Shown here one piece after another: positions 8,020-15,419 of a stretch of 23,996 nt of DNA. Source of the stretch: UBA5109 sp965662565. Its GTDB lineage: Bacteria > Pseudomonadota > Gammaproteobacteria > Pseudomonadales > Pseudohongiellaceae. Every line of letters begins with the position of its first letter. The stretch's first letter is position 1. The notes under the pieces were generated by a model. It made no database searches and was not told where the DNA came from. It saw only the letters and a program-made list of their open reading frames with translations. The stretch spans positions 1 to 23,996 of the forward strand of contig CBFIHS010000030.1 of NCBI GenBank assembly GCA_965662565.1. Direction: 5' to 3'. A program made the position numbers and the translations under genes.

Positions 8020-8226
8020 CTAGCTAGTTTGATGACGTTTTCCAAGAGTGATGTGACGTGGGCCTGAAGTTTGAACTTGTCCACTGACACCGTTTGGAAT
8101 TTGCTGAATTTCACCACCAGAAGCTAAAAAAGCAGCAGTTTGTTCTTCTAGACTTACTTCGTTGGATTCTTGTGTGGTTTTGGAGTCAACTTTTTTTATT
8201 GTAGTTTTTTTCTTCGTGTTAGCCAT
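8020..8226 (-). CDS. Small lysine-rich protein, possibly SutA-like
   Basis: A 68-residue protein, MANTKKKTTIKKVDSK at the start, with a lysine/threonine-rich N terminus, an acidic middle (ESNEVSLEEQTAAF), then FLASGGEIQQIPNGVSGQ and a basic C terminus. The FLxxGGxIxxIPxGVSG pattern reminds me of small gammaproteobacterial proteins of the SutA type (RNA-polymerase-binding regulator of slow growth in Pseudomonas); this is from memory and uncertain. There is no signal peptide or membrane segment, so it is cytoplasmic. The frame is open upstream to 8376, but ATG 8226 is preferred: AAGGA sits five bases before it and a TATAAT lies 55 bp upstream, inside the longer frame. Confidence 0.65.
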   Translation of the reverse strand: MANTKKKTTIKKVDSKTTQESNEVSLEEQTAAFLASGGEIQQIPNGVSGQVQTSGPRHITLGKRHQTS

Positions 8227-8528
8227 ACTAATCCTTATCCTTACATTTAAAACAAATACGTTCTTTTCAGAGAGCCGGCCATTATACTCTTTTTTACAAT
8301 TTTTTCCATGCTGATCCCGCCTGCTTAGCAACCAGAAAGTAAAAAGATAGTTGCTTAGAGCAATCAATGTTTGCACTAAGCTAATATACGAATGTTGCTA
8401 GTGAGGTTTGATTTTTTTCGGTATGATGGCGGCCTGCTTTTTTGGCGCTCAATCGCGCATAAGAAACTGGCTACTCAAGGTCTGTAACCTGGCCTTAGTT
8501 AAAAGAAGTAATTAAGAAATAAAATTCA
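8227..8528. other. Non-coding spacer before tRNA-Arg
   Basis: This stretch of about 300 bp holds the Shine-Dalgarno and probable promoter of the small minus-strand gene (left part) and must contain the promoter of the plus-strand tRNA (right part). A TATGAT at 8422-8427 is a possible tRNA -10 but lacks a good -35. The minus-strand frame is open through 8376, but its residues look like random translation. I see nothing else in it. Confidence 0.5.
8281..8286 (-). promoter_or_regulatory. Candidate -10 element for the 8020-8226 gene
   Basis: A perfect TATAAT reads toward the small gene and would give a leader of about 48 nt before ATG 8226. The -35 region (CATGGA, 18-base spacer) is weak. Its position supports the shorter protein start. 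Confidence 0.4.
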
Positions 8529-8605
8529 GCGCCTGTAGCTCAGCTGGATAGAGTAACTGGCTTCGAACCAGTTGGTCGGGAGTTCGAATCTCTCCAGGCG
8601 CGCCA
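8529..8605 (+). tRNA. tRNA-Arg, anticodon UCG
   Basis: A full cloverleaf can be drawn. Acceptor GCGCCTG pairs with CAGGCGC; D-stem GCTC with GAGT (one G-U); anticodon stem ACTGG with CCAGT around loop CTTCGAA, giving anticodon TCG; T-stem GGGAG with CTCTC around TTCGAAT. Discriminator G and CCA are encoded. The 77-nt gene stands alone and is followed by a Rho-independent terminator. It would read CGA and possibly CGG arginine codons. A decayed copy of its 3' part lies at 21109-21164. Confidence 0.95.
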
Positions 8606-8624
8606 AACAAGTCTAAAATAAATT

Positions 8625-8659
8625 AAGCAGTTAGGTCAGTTATGGTTTAGCTGCTTTTT
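8625..8659 (+). terminator. Rho-independent terminator after tRNA-Arg
   Basis: AAGCAGTT (8625-8632) pairs with AGCTGCTT (8649-8656), eight pairs with one G-U wobble, around a 16-base loop, and runs into TTTTTC. It lies 20 bp after the tRNA CCA and in the right orientation. Confidence 0.65.
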
Positions 8660-8826
8660 CGTTATTATGGGTCCAGATATTTCTTATAAATGTAATAGTT
8701 CGAGTATTAAAATATGAGCTAAAACAATTAACTAGATTCTTTATCTACATAAAAATGAAATTAAGGATCTTGCTGAGTAAAGTGATTTCATTTAGTTAAC
8801 TATATCGTACTTGGGATATTTGTATT

Positions 8827-9189
8827 ATGAGCAAGCCAGGCGAAACCGGAATTAAACGAATAATCTCTGCTTTTTTTTACTCCAAACAAGGCTTAATAGC
8901 ATGCTGGAAAATGGAAGCTGCTTTTCGTCAAGAAATCATTTCCTGTATTTTTTTAATACCATTGGCTCTGTATCTAGGGGATGGAGGTGTTGAAAAAGGT
9001 ATATTGATCAGCGTTTGTTTATTCGTGCTGATCGTGGAAATACTAAACTCAGGAATTGAAGCGGTTGTTGATCGCGTTAGCTCAGAGCATCATGAGCTTT
9101 CGGGTTTGGCAAAAGATCTAGGCTCTGCTGCGGTTATGTTGAGTATCGTTAACGTCATTGTGGTATGGGCTTTAGTTCTCTGGCCCTAA
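8827..9189 (+). CDS. dgkA: Diacylglycerol kinase DgkA
   Basis: This small inner-membrane enzyme phosphorylates diacylglycerol to phosphatidic acid with ATP, recycling lipid. The 120-residue protein matches the prokaryotic DgkA family along its length: an amphipathic N terminus (GIKRIISAFFYSKQGL), the EAAFRQE motif, three membrane helices, and the catalytic signature VEILNSGIEAVVDRVSSEHHELSGLAKDLGSAAV (shown here in part: EILNS, EAVVDR, KDLGSAAV). The start is ATG 8827 with only a weak GGGA upstream. It is transcribed away from the tRNA and converges on ugd with a 15-bp gap and no visible terminator. It sits beside genes that may handle diacylglycerol-derived lipids. Confidence 0.95.
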   Translation: MSKPGETGIKRIISAFFYSKQGLIACWKMEAAFRQEIISCIFLIPLALYLGDGGVEKGILISVCLFVLIVEILNSGIEAVVDRVSSEHHELSGLAKDLGSAAVMLSIVNVIVVWALVLWP

Positions 9190-9204
9190 TCTAAAACTAG
9201 TGAA

Positions 9205-10374
9205 TTATTGATCTTCCCCAAACAAATCTCTGCTATATATTTTTTCTTTGACGTCATTCAATTCATTCGTAATACGATTTGCAACAATCACATCGGATAT
9301 CTCTTTAAACTCAGAAAGGTCCTGAATAACTGGAGAATTATAAAACTCTTCTTCTTGCATTACGGGTTCATAGATTACGACTTTAATACCCCTGGACTTT
9401 ACTCTCTTCATGATCCCTTGAACTGCTGAAGCTCGAAAATTATCAGAACCACTTTTCATAACTAATCTATAAATTCCTACAACTTTTGGATTTTTCTCAA
9501 TGATTGAAAATGAGACAAAATCTTTTCTTGTTGCATTAGCTTCAACAATTGCGCTGATTAAGTTGCTTGGAACGTGCTGATAATTAGCTAGTAATTGCTT
9601 AGTGTCTTTGGGCAAGCAGTAACCACCATAGCCAAAAGAAGGATTGTTATAGTGCGCACCTATTCTAGGGTCAAGTCCGACTCCTTCTATAATTTGACGG
9701 GTATCCAAAGCATGAGCCTCAGCATATGAGTCAAGCTCATTAAAATAAGCTATACGCATTGCTAAATAAGTATTTGAAAATAATTTAATAGCCTCAGCTT
9801 CAGAAGAGTCGGTCAGCAGTACAGAAATATCTTCTTTTACAGCGCCTTCAATAAGTAAATCTGCGAATTTTTTTGCACGATCTGTTCTTTCGCCGACAAT
9901 TATTCGAGATGGATATAAGTTATCAAATAAGGCTTTCCCTTCTCGGAGGAACTCCGGAGAAAACATAATATTATTGTTAGTAAACTTACGTTTTATGTTT
10001 GCAGTAAAGCCGACTGGAACAGTTGATTTAATTACTATAATTGCATTAGGGTTAACAGCCGTAATATCTTGAATAGAATACTCCACCGAAGAAGTATTAA
10101 AGTAGTTTGTCGCTTCATCATAGTTAGTAGGAGTAGCGATTATTACGAAATCTGCAGATTCATAAGCCTCTTTTTTATTTAATGTCGCTTTAAATGTAAG
10201 TTCCTTTTTACTAAGAAACTCAGATATTTCAGGGTCGTCGATCGGAGATTCTCTGTTATTTATACTGTCGACTCTTTCCTGAACAACATCCAAAGCAACA
10301 ACCTCATGATGTTGAGATAACAACATTGTCATTGATAAGCCGACATAACCTGTTCCTACAACTGCAATTTTCAT
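9205..10374 (-). CDS. ugd: UDP-glucose 6-dehydrogenase
   Basis: It oxidizes UDP-glucose to UDP-glucuronate with two NAD+ in the cytoplasm. The 389 residues match the E. coli Ugd size class. Features seen: Rossmann motif VVGTGYVGLS (GxGxxG, residues 7-12), KSTVPVGFT, the FSPEFLREGKA segment, and the catalytic cysteine in GYGGYCLPKDT. It is the last gene of the seven-gene minus-strand run, 53 bp after galE. The start is ATG 10374, without a good Shine-Dalgarno. UDP-glucuronate would serve either glycosyltransferase encoded upstream. Confidence 0.95.
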   Translation of the reverse strand: MKIAVVGTGYVGLSMTMLLSQHHEVVALDVVQERVDSINNRESPIDDPEISEFLSKKELTFKATLNKKEAYESADFVIIATPTNYDEATNYFNTSSVEYSIQDITAVNPNAIIVIKSTVPVGFTANIKRKFTNNNIMFSPEFLREGKALFDNLYPSRIIVGERTDRAKKFADLLIEGAVKEDISVLLTDSSEAEAIKLFSNTYLAMRIAYFNELDSYAEAHALDTRQIIEGVGLDPRIGAHYNNPSFGYGGYCLPKDTKQLLANYQHVPSNLISAIVEANATRKDFVSFSIIEKNPKVVGIYRLVMKSGSDNFRASAVQGIMKRVKSRGIKVVIYEPVMQEEEFYNSPVIQDLSEFKEISDVIVANRITNELNDVKEKIYSRDLFGEDQ

Positions 10375-10427
10375 ATATGGAGTACCAAGAGTTTATTTCT
10401 TTATTTGATTTATTAAATTAACAATAA

Positions 10428-11420
10428 CTAAGTAAGCTTAAGAAAATTTTCGCCATGTTTATGCCAATTCCATGCCGTAGAAATTGTCTCTTCGATATCT
10501 GTATAACGGGGAGACCACCCGAGTTGTGAACTTGCTGCACTTGCATCTGCTACCAATACAGAAGGGTCGCCAAGCCGTCTGTTGCATACTTCATATTTCA
10601 TTGCTTGGCCAAGAACATTTGAAACCGCATCGATGATATTGAATACGCTATGGCCATAACCATTGCCTAAATTAAAAACATGAGCGCCTTTTGCGTTATC
10701 CAAATAGTTGGCCGCTAATAGATGTGCCTCAGCAATATCATTAACATGAATATAATCCCTTATACATGAGCCATCTTTGGTCGGATAATCTGCTCCAAAC
10801 ACTTTCAAAATTTTCGGTTGATTAGAAGCAGCAGATTTTAAAATGATGGGTATTAGATGAGTTTCTGGGCTGTGCTTTTCTCCAATCTGGCCGGAAGGGT
10901 CAGCACCAGCAGCATTAAAATATCGCAGGCTCACAGAGTCAAAACCATAAGCGATGGCATAATCCTGTAGGATTTGCTCTACCATCCATTTTGTTCTGCC
11001 ATAAGGGTTGGTTGGGTTTATCGAATGATCTTCTTTTATGAATTCTTGTTTTGGCTCGCCATACACAGCGGCTGAAGATGAAAATACTAATTTTTTATGC
11101 CCGCTGTTATAGAGAGCTTTCAAAAGCGTCAATGTGTTAGTCACATTGTTAATATAATATTGAGCCGGATCACTCACAGAGACACCTACTAGAGAGTGCG
11201 CACAAAGATGCATAACTAAATCAAATGAGTGCTCTTTTAATAAATTTTCAATCCAGATTGGGTCCCCGATATCGCCGATTTTAAGTTCAACATTTTGAAT
11301 GGATTCGGCATGACCAGTACTAAGGTTATCGACAACGATGACATCATGTCCTTTATCAACAGCCATCTTCACAACATGTGATCCAATATAGCCAGCTCCA
11401 CCGCATATCAAGAGTCGCAT
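10428..11420 (-). CDS. galE: UDP-glucose 4-epimerase
   Basis: GalE interconverts UDP-glucose and UDP-galactose with bound NAD+. The 330-residue short-chain dehydrogenase has GGAGYIGSH (residues 7-15), the serine segment FSSSAAVYG, the catalytic YxxxK as NPYGRTK, LRYFNAAGADPSG, and the C-terminal RRLGDPSVLVAD region, all typical. ATG 11420 has the Shine-Dalgarno AAGGAG six bases upstream. It sits between the MJ1255-type glycosyltransferase (76-bp gap) and ugd. Activity on UDP-GlcNAc or UDP-glucuronate cannot be excluded from sequence. Confidence 0.93.
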   Translation of the reverse strand: MRLLICGGAGYIGSHVVKMAVDKGHDVIVVDNLSTGHAESIQNVELKIGDIGDPIWIENLLKEHSFDLVMHLCAHSLVGVSVSDPAQYYINNVTNTLTLLKALYNSGHKKLVFSSSAAVYGEPKQEFIKEDHSINPTNPYGRTKWMVEQILQDYAIAYGFDSVSLRYFNAAGADPSGQIGEKHSPETHLIPIILKSAASNQPKILKVFGADYPTKDGSCIRDYIHVNDIAEAHLLAANYLDNAKGAHVFNLGNGYGHSVFNIIDAVSNVLGQAMKYEVCNRRLGDPSVLVADASAASSQLGWSPRYTDIEETISTAWNWHKHGENFLKLT

Positions 11421-11496
11421 CTAGTGCTCCTTTTTTCAAAAGAGGGGGTCACAGGTTTTTCGAAGTAGTAGAAAAAAGATACGGTAATGAACAGCG

Positions 11497-12564
11497 CTAT
11501 AAGGCATCGGGTAATGCACTAAGATCATTTTGGATTTCAGGCAGAGGCTCTAACCATAAGGCTTCAGATAATTCTTCGATGGAGGTCTTTGTGCCATTTG
11601 CTATCCATGCAGTAAGAGCTACCGCAACATCAGGATAAATAACTTTTACGAGCTTATTCTGAGCTCTTAACCAGGACTTTATTTTTGCTGCATCGAGCGA
11701 GTTTATTGCTTGAGCATAACCTAGTATTTCTAAGGCATGTGCATTTGAGAGCTGCTCCATTTGACCATGTAAAGGTTTAACCAGAATACTCTTGCCTAGC
11801 TGCAAACACTCGCTGATCAGTTCAAATCCTGCATTGGTGATCACATTTCTTGCGTCCAACAAATCACTCTTGAACTCTCTGGATATTTTTCTGGTGTGTA
11901 TATTCTTGTTATCTAAGTCAGTGAATTCAGGATGATAAATATAAAACTCAAATTCAGGAATTTCTGAAAAAACTTTCAGGATTGCTTTAGTGCTTTCAAA
12001 GGGCAAATAAACAATAACCTTATTATCTTTAATTTGAGGTAAGGTTTCTGGGATTTCAATATCAAGAATAGGGGGAAGTATTGGAGCATCAAAATGGTGC
12101 CAATGTAAGCCTACACCTTGAGTCACAGGAGCAAATTTTTGCATTATTAATTTGCTGACAAAGTTCTCGCCCCGTTGTGGGATCTTGTAATTAAAAGCAT
12201 ATTGGTGACCTATACCTATAACTGGTGTGCCTTGCTTCTTTGCAGCATGGCTTATTACAGGCTCATAATCAGATACGATCAGATCATAAGGGCTAAGATC
12301 AAGATTTTTAATGTCTGTTTTAAATTGTTTGTAGTTAAGTTTTTTTAAGGTTTTGAAGATGTTGATTTTTCCAGAATCTACAACAAAAGTTAGACCCTCT
12401 CGCCACAAAAATTCTTCAATATTTCCACAACCTAAGGCTTTGTCGCGTCCGCTCATTAACCACGTGACTTCAATTTCTGGGTAGTCTTGAAAGGCCTTGG
12501 CCATTGCACATGCGCGACTTATGTGGCCATTGCCAGTACCTTGCACACCGTACAGTATCTTCAT
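11497..12564 (-). CDS. Glycosyltransferase, MJ1255 type (GT-B fold)
   Basis: The N terminus MKILYGVQGTGNGHISRA is the signature of the MJ1255-type glycosyltransferases, a GT-B/GT28-like group related to MurG and diacylglycerol glucosyltransferases. The C-terminal half has the nucleotide-sugar loop NAGFELISECLQLGKSIL and KPLHGQMEQLSNA, which resembles the MurG-like donor site. It has 355 residues and no transmembrane helix, so it is probably a cytoplasmic, membrane-associated enzyme. It starts 19 bp after the PlcP-like gene, and the pair is probably cotranscribed. The acceptor is unknown; by neighbourhood, diacylglycerol or a lipid-linked sugar is possible. Confidence 0.82.
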   Translation of the reverse strand: MKILYGVQGTGNGHISRACAMAKAFQDYPEIEVTWLMSGRDKALGCGNIEEFLWREGLTFVVDSGKINIFKTLKKLNYKQFKTDIKNLDLSPYDLIVSDYEPVISHAAKKQGTPVIGIGHQYAFNYKIPQRGENFVSKLIMQKFAPVTQGVGLHWHHFDAPILPPILDIEIPETLPQIKDNKVIVYLPFESTKAILKVFSEIPEFEFYIYHPEFTDLDNKNIHTRKISREFKSDLLDARNVITNAGFELISECLQLGKSILVKPLHGQMEQLSNAHALEILGYAQAINSLDAAKIKSWLRAQNKLVKVIYPDVAVALTAWIANGTKTSIEELSEALWLEPLPEIQNDLSALPDAL

Positions 12565-12583
12565 AAAAGTTAACTCAAAAGTA

Positions 12584-13417
12584 TTATTTTAGATTTACAA
12601 CTGCACTAACTTTAGATTTTTCGGTACTAGTAACAAGTTCGACTACATTGCTTTGATGGTCTGTTTCATCCAGCCAATGTACGATTTCAATTTCACCTTG
12701 ATCATCTTCAACCAGGGCAGTACAACTTTCTACCCAATCGCCGCAGTTGAAGTAATCTACGCCATCGATATCCTTTTTCTCTGCATGGTGAATATGCCCG
12801 CAAACTACTCCATCAGCATTTCTCTTTTTAGCTTCCTTAGCAACGGTTACTTCAAAACTGAAAATGAAATTCACAGCGCCTTTTACCTTTTGCTTTATCG
12901 CTTTGGATAGTGACCAGTACGGCATGCCGAAGAGGCGAGAGATTCGATTGAACCATCTGTTTGAATGTAACAAAAAGTTGTAGCCTATATCGCCTGCTAG
13001 AGCTACCCAGCGATGATGTCTTGTAACACCATCATAATCATCGCCATGTACGACCCATATTTTTTTACCTTTGGAGGTTTCATAGATAACTTCATCGACT
13101 ATTTCAATATTGCCCATCACAAATTTATGTTCAGCAATATAGTCTCTTAGAAACTCATCATGGTTGCCAGTGATATAAAATACCTTAGTGTTTTCTTTTT
13201 CAGCTTTTCTCAAGATTAACCTGACAACTTTGTTATGGTCAGAGGGCCAATACCATTTTGAGCTAGAGATTCTCCAGCCATCAATGATATCGCCAACAAG
13301 AAATAAATAATCTGAACGGTAAGTTTTGAGGAAAGAGCAGAGGAGTGTAGCTTTACAGTCCCTAGTGCCTAGGTGAACATCGGAGATCCAAATTGCGCGG
13401 CATTCTTTTATATTCAT
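12584..13417 (-). CDS. Metallophosphoesterase of the LpxH/PlcP group
   Basis: A calcineurin-like phosphoesterase with every metal motif in place: DVHLG (13-17), GDIIDGW (42-48), GNHDE (84-88), HGDDYD (124-129) and GHIHHAE (207-213), plus NCGDWVESC near the C terminus. Automatic pipelines often call this group UDP-2,3-diacylglucosamine diphosphatase. The extra signatures (WYWPSDHNKVV, PYWSLSKAIKQKVKGAVNF, GDWVESCTA) instead recall PlcP, the phosphate-starvation phospholipase C of alphaproteobacteria that frees diacylglycerol from phospholipids; this is from memory. At 277 residues it is longer than typical LpxH. It is cytoplasmic with no signal peptide. ATG 13417 follows a 157-bp spacer, so the gene may have its own promoter. 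Confidence 0.85.
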   Translation of the reverse strand: MNIKECRAIWISDVHLGTRDCKATLLCSFLKTYRSDYLFLVGDIIDGWRISSSKWYWPSDHNKVVRLILRKAEKENTKVFYITGNHDEFLRDYIAEHKFVMGNIEIVDEVIYETSKGKKIWVVHGDDYDGVTRHHRWVALAGDIGYNFLLHSNRWFNRISRLFGMPYWSLSKAIKQKVKGAVNFIFSFEVTVAKEAKKRNADGVVCGHIHHAEKKDIDGVDYFNCGDWVESCTALVEDDQGEIEIVHWLDETDHQSNVVELVTSTEKSKVSAVVNLK

Positions 13418-13574
13418 ATAGTGAGATACTCAATAATGAATTCATGTGCACACTTTATGTTTCAATTATTTCAGAATAATGAATGTTTTATTAAGTATTT
13501 ATGTCCAGATTTTCGCTTGGGTAAAGTCATGCTTTTTAGAAGGTGAGCATCTAAGCAGCAGTTAGAAATGTGAG
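13418..13574. promoter_or_regulatory. Spacer with dyads upstream of the PlcP-like gene
   Basis: This is the largest gap inside the otherwise tight glycan run. It holds three short palindromes: ATGAATTCAT (13436-13445), GTGCAC directly after it (13446-13451), and a hairpin ATTATT-TCAG-AATAAT (13465-13480) with flanking TTC/GAA. They suggest an internal promoter or operator for the distal four genes. I could not assign a regulator or clear -10/-35 pair. Confidence 0.3.
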
Positions 13575-14264
13575 CTAGAATATGTTTTCATAATTTCTTG
13601 TTAAAGTTACACGCGCTAGTAATGAGCTAATATTCTTGGCAAGTTTCAGTTCATAATCATTTGGATGTATAGAGATTCGCAAAGGCCGTTTAGACCTTGC
13701 CAGCATCCTGTTTAATTCATTCGAAACTAAAAGACTAATTTTTCTAATTCTTGTATCGGCTTCGAAGCCTACTAAAGGTAGAATAATTGTTTTGCCAGTT
13801 TTGGAATCTATAAAACCTGTTGTGTTTTCGAAGTAACGAAAAGAGGATTGCTTTAAGGTTTTCTTGCTAATTCGGCCAAGAACCCAAGCGGGTGGAACGT
13901 ATAAGTTTGGTCTAGCTAAATTGTTGTCGATAAACCACTGGTAACAGTTTTCAATAAGCTCAAAGATTTCAGATGAGTTTAGCGATAAGTGTTCAGCCGC
14001 ATCGCGAGATATTAATGCTGAATGTAAAATATGATAGATAGTTGAAATGTTTTTTGCTTGGTGCTGCCAGCCATGCCCCGCAAGAATGATTCCAGATTGT
14101 TGCAGTCGTCTCAGTTCGACTATCTGATGTTCTTCCCAGTCGCATCCCGGAACTACCAATAAAGTCAGATTTTCTTGAGCTTGTGTATTTAGGCGTTCAA
14201 TTATCTCTTGGACCCTGTTAAAGGTATGCGGCATAACATCATGAATGGAAATTATTGCGTGCAA
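13575..14264 (-). CDS. DUF2334 polysaccharide-deacetylase-like protein
   Basis: A 229-residue protein opening with the SIHDVMPHTF motif and carrying LLVVPGCDW and ILAGHGWQHQ, then YVPPAWVLG, and RISIHPNDYE near the end. These fit the DUF2334 branch of NodB-like carbohydrate deacetylases, whose aspartate and histidines bind metal. The substrate is unknown. There is no signal peptide, so it is likely cytoplasmic, unlike exported deacetylases. The start is TTG 14264, with AAAGG eight bases upstream, three bases after the GT4 stop. It belongs to the sulfotransferase-GT4-DUF2334 translational unit, which implies action on the same glycan or glycolipid. Confidence 0.8.
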   Translation of the reverse strand: MHAIISIHDVMPHTFNRVQEIIERLNTQAQENLTLLVVPGCDWEEHQIVELRRLQQSGIILAGHGWQHQAKNISTIYHILHSALISRDAAEHLSLNSSEIFELIENCYQWFIDNNLARPNLYVPPAWVLGRISKKTLKQSSFRYFENTTGFIDSKTGKTIILPLVGFEADTRIRKISLLVSNELNRMLARSKRPLRISIHPNDYELKLAKNISSLLARVTLTRNYENIF

Positions 14265-14267
14265 GGT

Positions 14268-15419
14268 CTAAACCTTTGCAGTTTTGGCGTAGCTGTTTGG
14301 CACTGTTTTTATTGTTTCTGCCAGAATTTGAGACCAGTTTTCTAAGACTTGTTCATTGAGTTGTAAGGCAACTTTTCTAGCCATTTTGGCCAATACAATT
14401 CGGTCTTCTTCGGCTAGTAGAAACAAATCTTTAAAAGCACCTTCTATACCTCGGGTTTCATCGATTAACTTTAAGCCTGGTCGTAATATTGGCCATTTGG
14501 TGATGCCACAACCTTTTGAAACTACCACTATTCTTTCTCTTACCATCGCTTCCAATGCGATGGTGCCGAAGGTTTCAAAGTGTGAAGCTAAGACAAGGGC
14601 ATCATTACTATCAATAGCCTCCTGTAACTTATTTCGACTTAACCAACCCAAATAATTTACATTAGGCAATAGCCTAGAAGCTTCTTCTATATCTTTTCGT
14701 AAGGGGCCATCGCCAGCAAAATTGAATATTAATTCAGGCATCTTGCGAGCGGTGTTAATTAATTCATCTATGTTTTTTTCTTTAGCAAAACGCCCAGCAA
14801 ATAAAACCTTCTCTAGCTTACCCTTATATGACAGAGGCTCTTTTTTAATAAACTCTGATGAAATAGGGGTGCCAACTAACTTTACATCAGGAGCGCCCAT
14901 TTTTATCGCTTCTTCAAGTATGGGCTGAGCATTAACCAAAACTGATTTTGTTCTATTGAGAAAATAAGCATTTGAGAGCTTAAAAAACTTTTGAACTATT
15001 TTCCCTCGATAGGAATCAGGCCAATAAAGCTCAGTGAGCTGTTCGAAAGAAGTATGCATACCTAAGAGAAAGGGTATCTGTTTCTTTGTTGCCAGAAAGG
15101 CCCCGCAAAGGCCATAAACTCCGGGAGTTGCAATCAATATTACATCAGGCTGGATTTGATTAACTAAGCGATTTAAGCCAAATATATTAGGTAAACAGAG
15201 CTTTTGAGTTTTATCTCCTGGAAGAGGCAAAAGCAAGCCGGCATGCCATTTTCCGTTGGCATCGATGGTTGGTGAATACAGTTCAATATGCTCGACATGG
15301 TCGGCAAGAAGTTCAGCCAGGTCATGATAATAGGATCCAGCGCCATTACGAGATGGTGCTGCATCTGAAATTGCTAGGATTTTTAGTTTTTTTATAATTT
15401 GATATCGTGATTGATTCAT
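14268..15419 (-). CDS. Glycosyltransferase family 4/1 (GT-B)
   Basis: A retaining GT4-like enzyme of 383 residues. The N-terminal half has AISDAAPSRNGAGSYYHDLAE, where GAGSY is the acceptor-side glycine loop, and DVILIATPGVYGL. The C-terminal half has VLFAGRFAKEKNIDEL, FAGDGPLRKDIE and the donor-site EX7E motif in HFETFGTIALEAMV. No membrane segments are seen. The start is ATG 15419, overlapping the sulfotransferase stop in ATGA. In the PlcP-Agt lipid remodelling system the partner Agt is also a diacylglycerol glycosyltransferase of GT-B type, but here the two genes are separated by the DUF2334 gene, so the parallel is only suggestive. Confidence 0.87.
   Translation of the reverse strand: MNQSRYQIIKKLKILAISDAAPSRNGAGSYYHDLAELLADHVEHIELYSPTIDANGKWHAGLLLPLPGDKTQKLCLPNIFGLNRLVNQIQPDVILIATPGVYGLCGAFLATKKQIPFLLGMHTSFEQLTELYWPDSYRGKIVQKFFKLSNAYFLNRTKSVLVNAQPILEEAIKMGAPDVKLVGTPISSEFIKKEPLSYKGKLEKVLFAGRFAKEKNIDELINTARKMPELIFNFAGDGPLRKDIEEASRLLPNVNYLGWLSRNKLQEAIDSNDALVLASHFETFGTIALEAMVRERIVVVSKGCGITKWPILRPGLKLIDETRGIEGAFKDLFLLAEEDRIVLAKMARKVALQLNEQVLENWSQILAETIKTVPNSYAKTAKV

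Noticed and set aside
8227..8376. Longer form of the small minus-strand gene starting at 8376 (118 residues)
   Set aside because: The extra 50 residues look like random translation, the probable promoter lies inside them, and AAGGA plus ATG at 8226 is a much better start.
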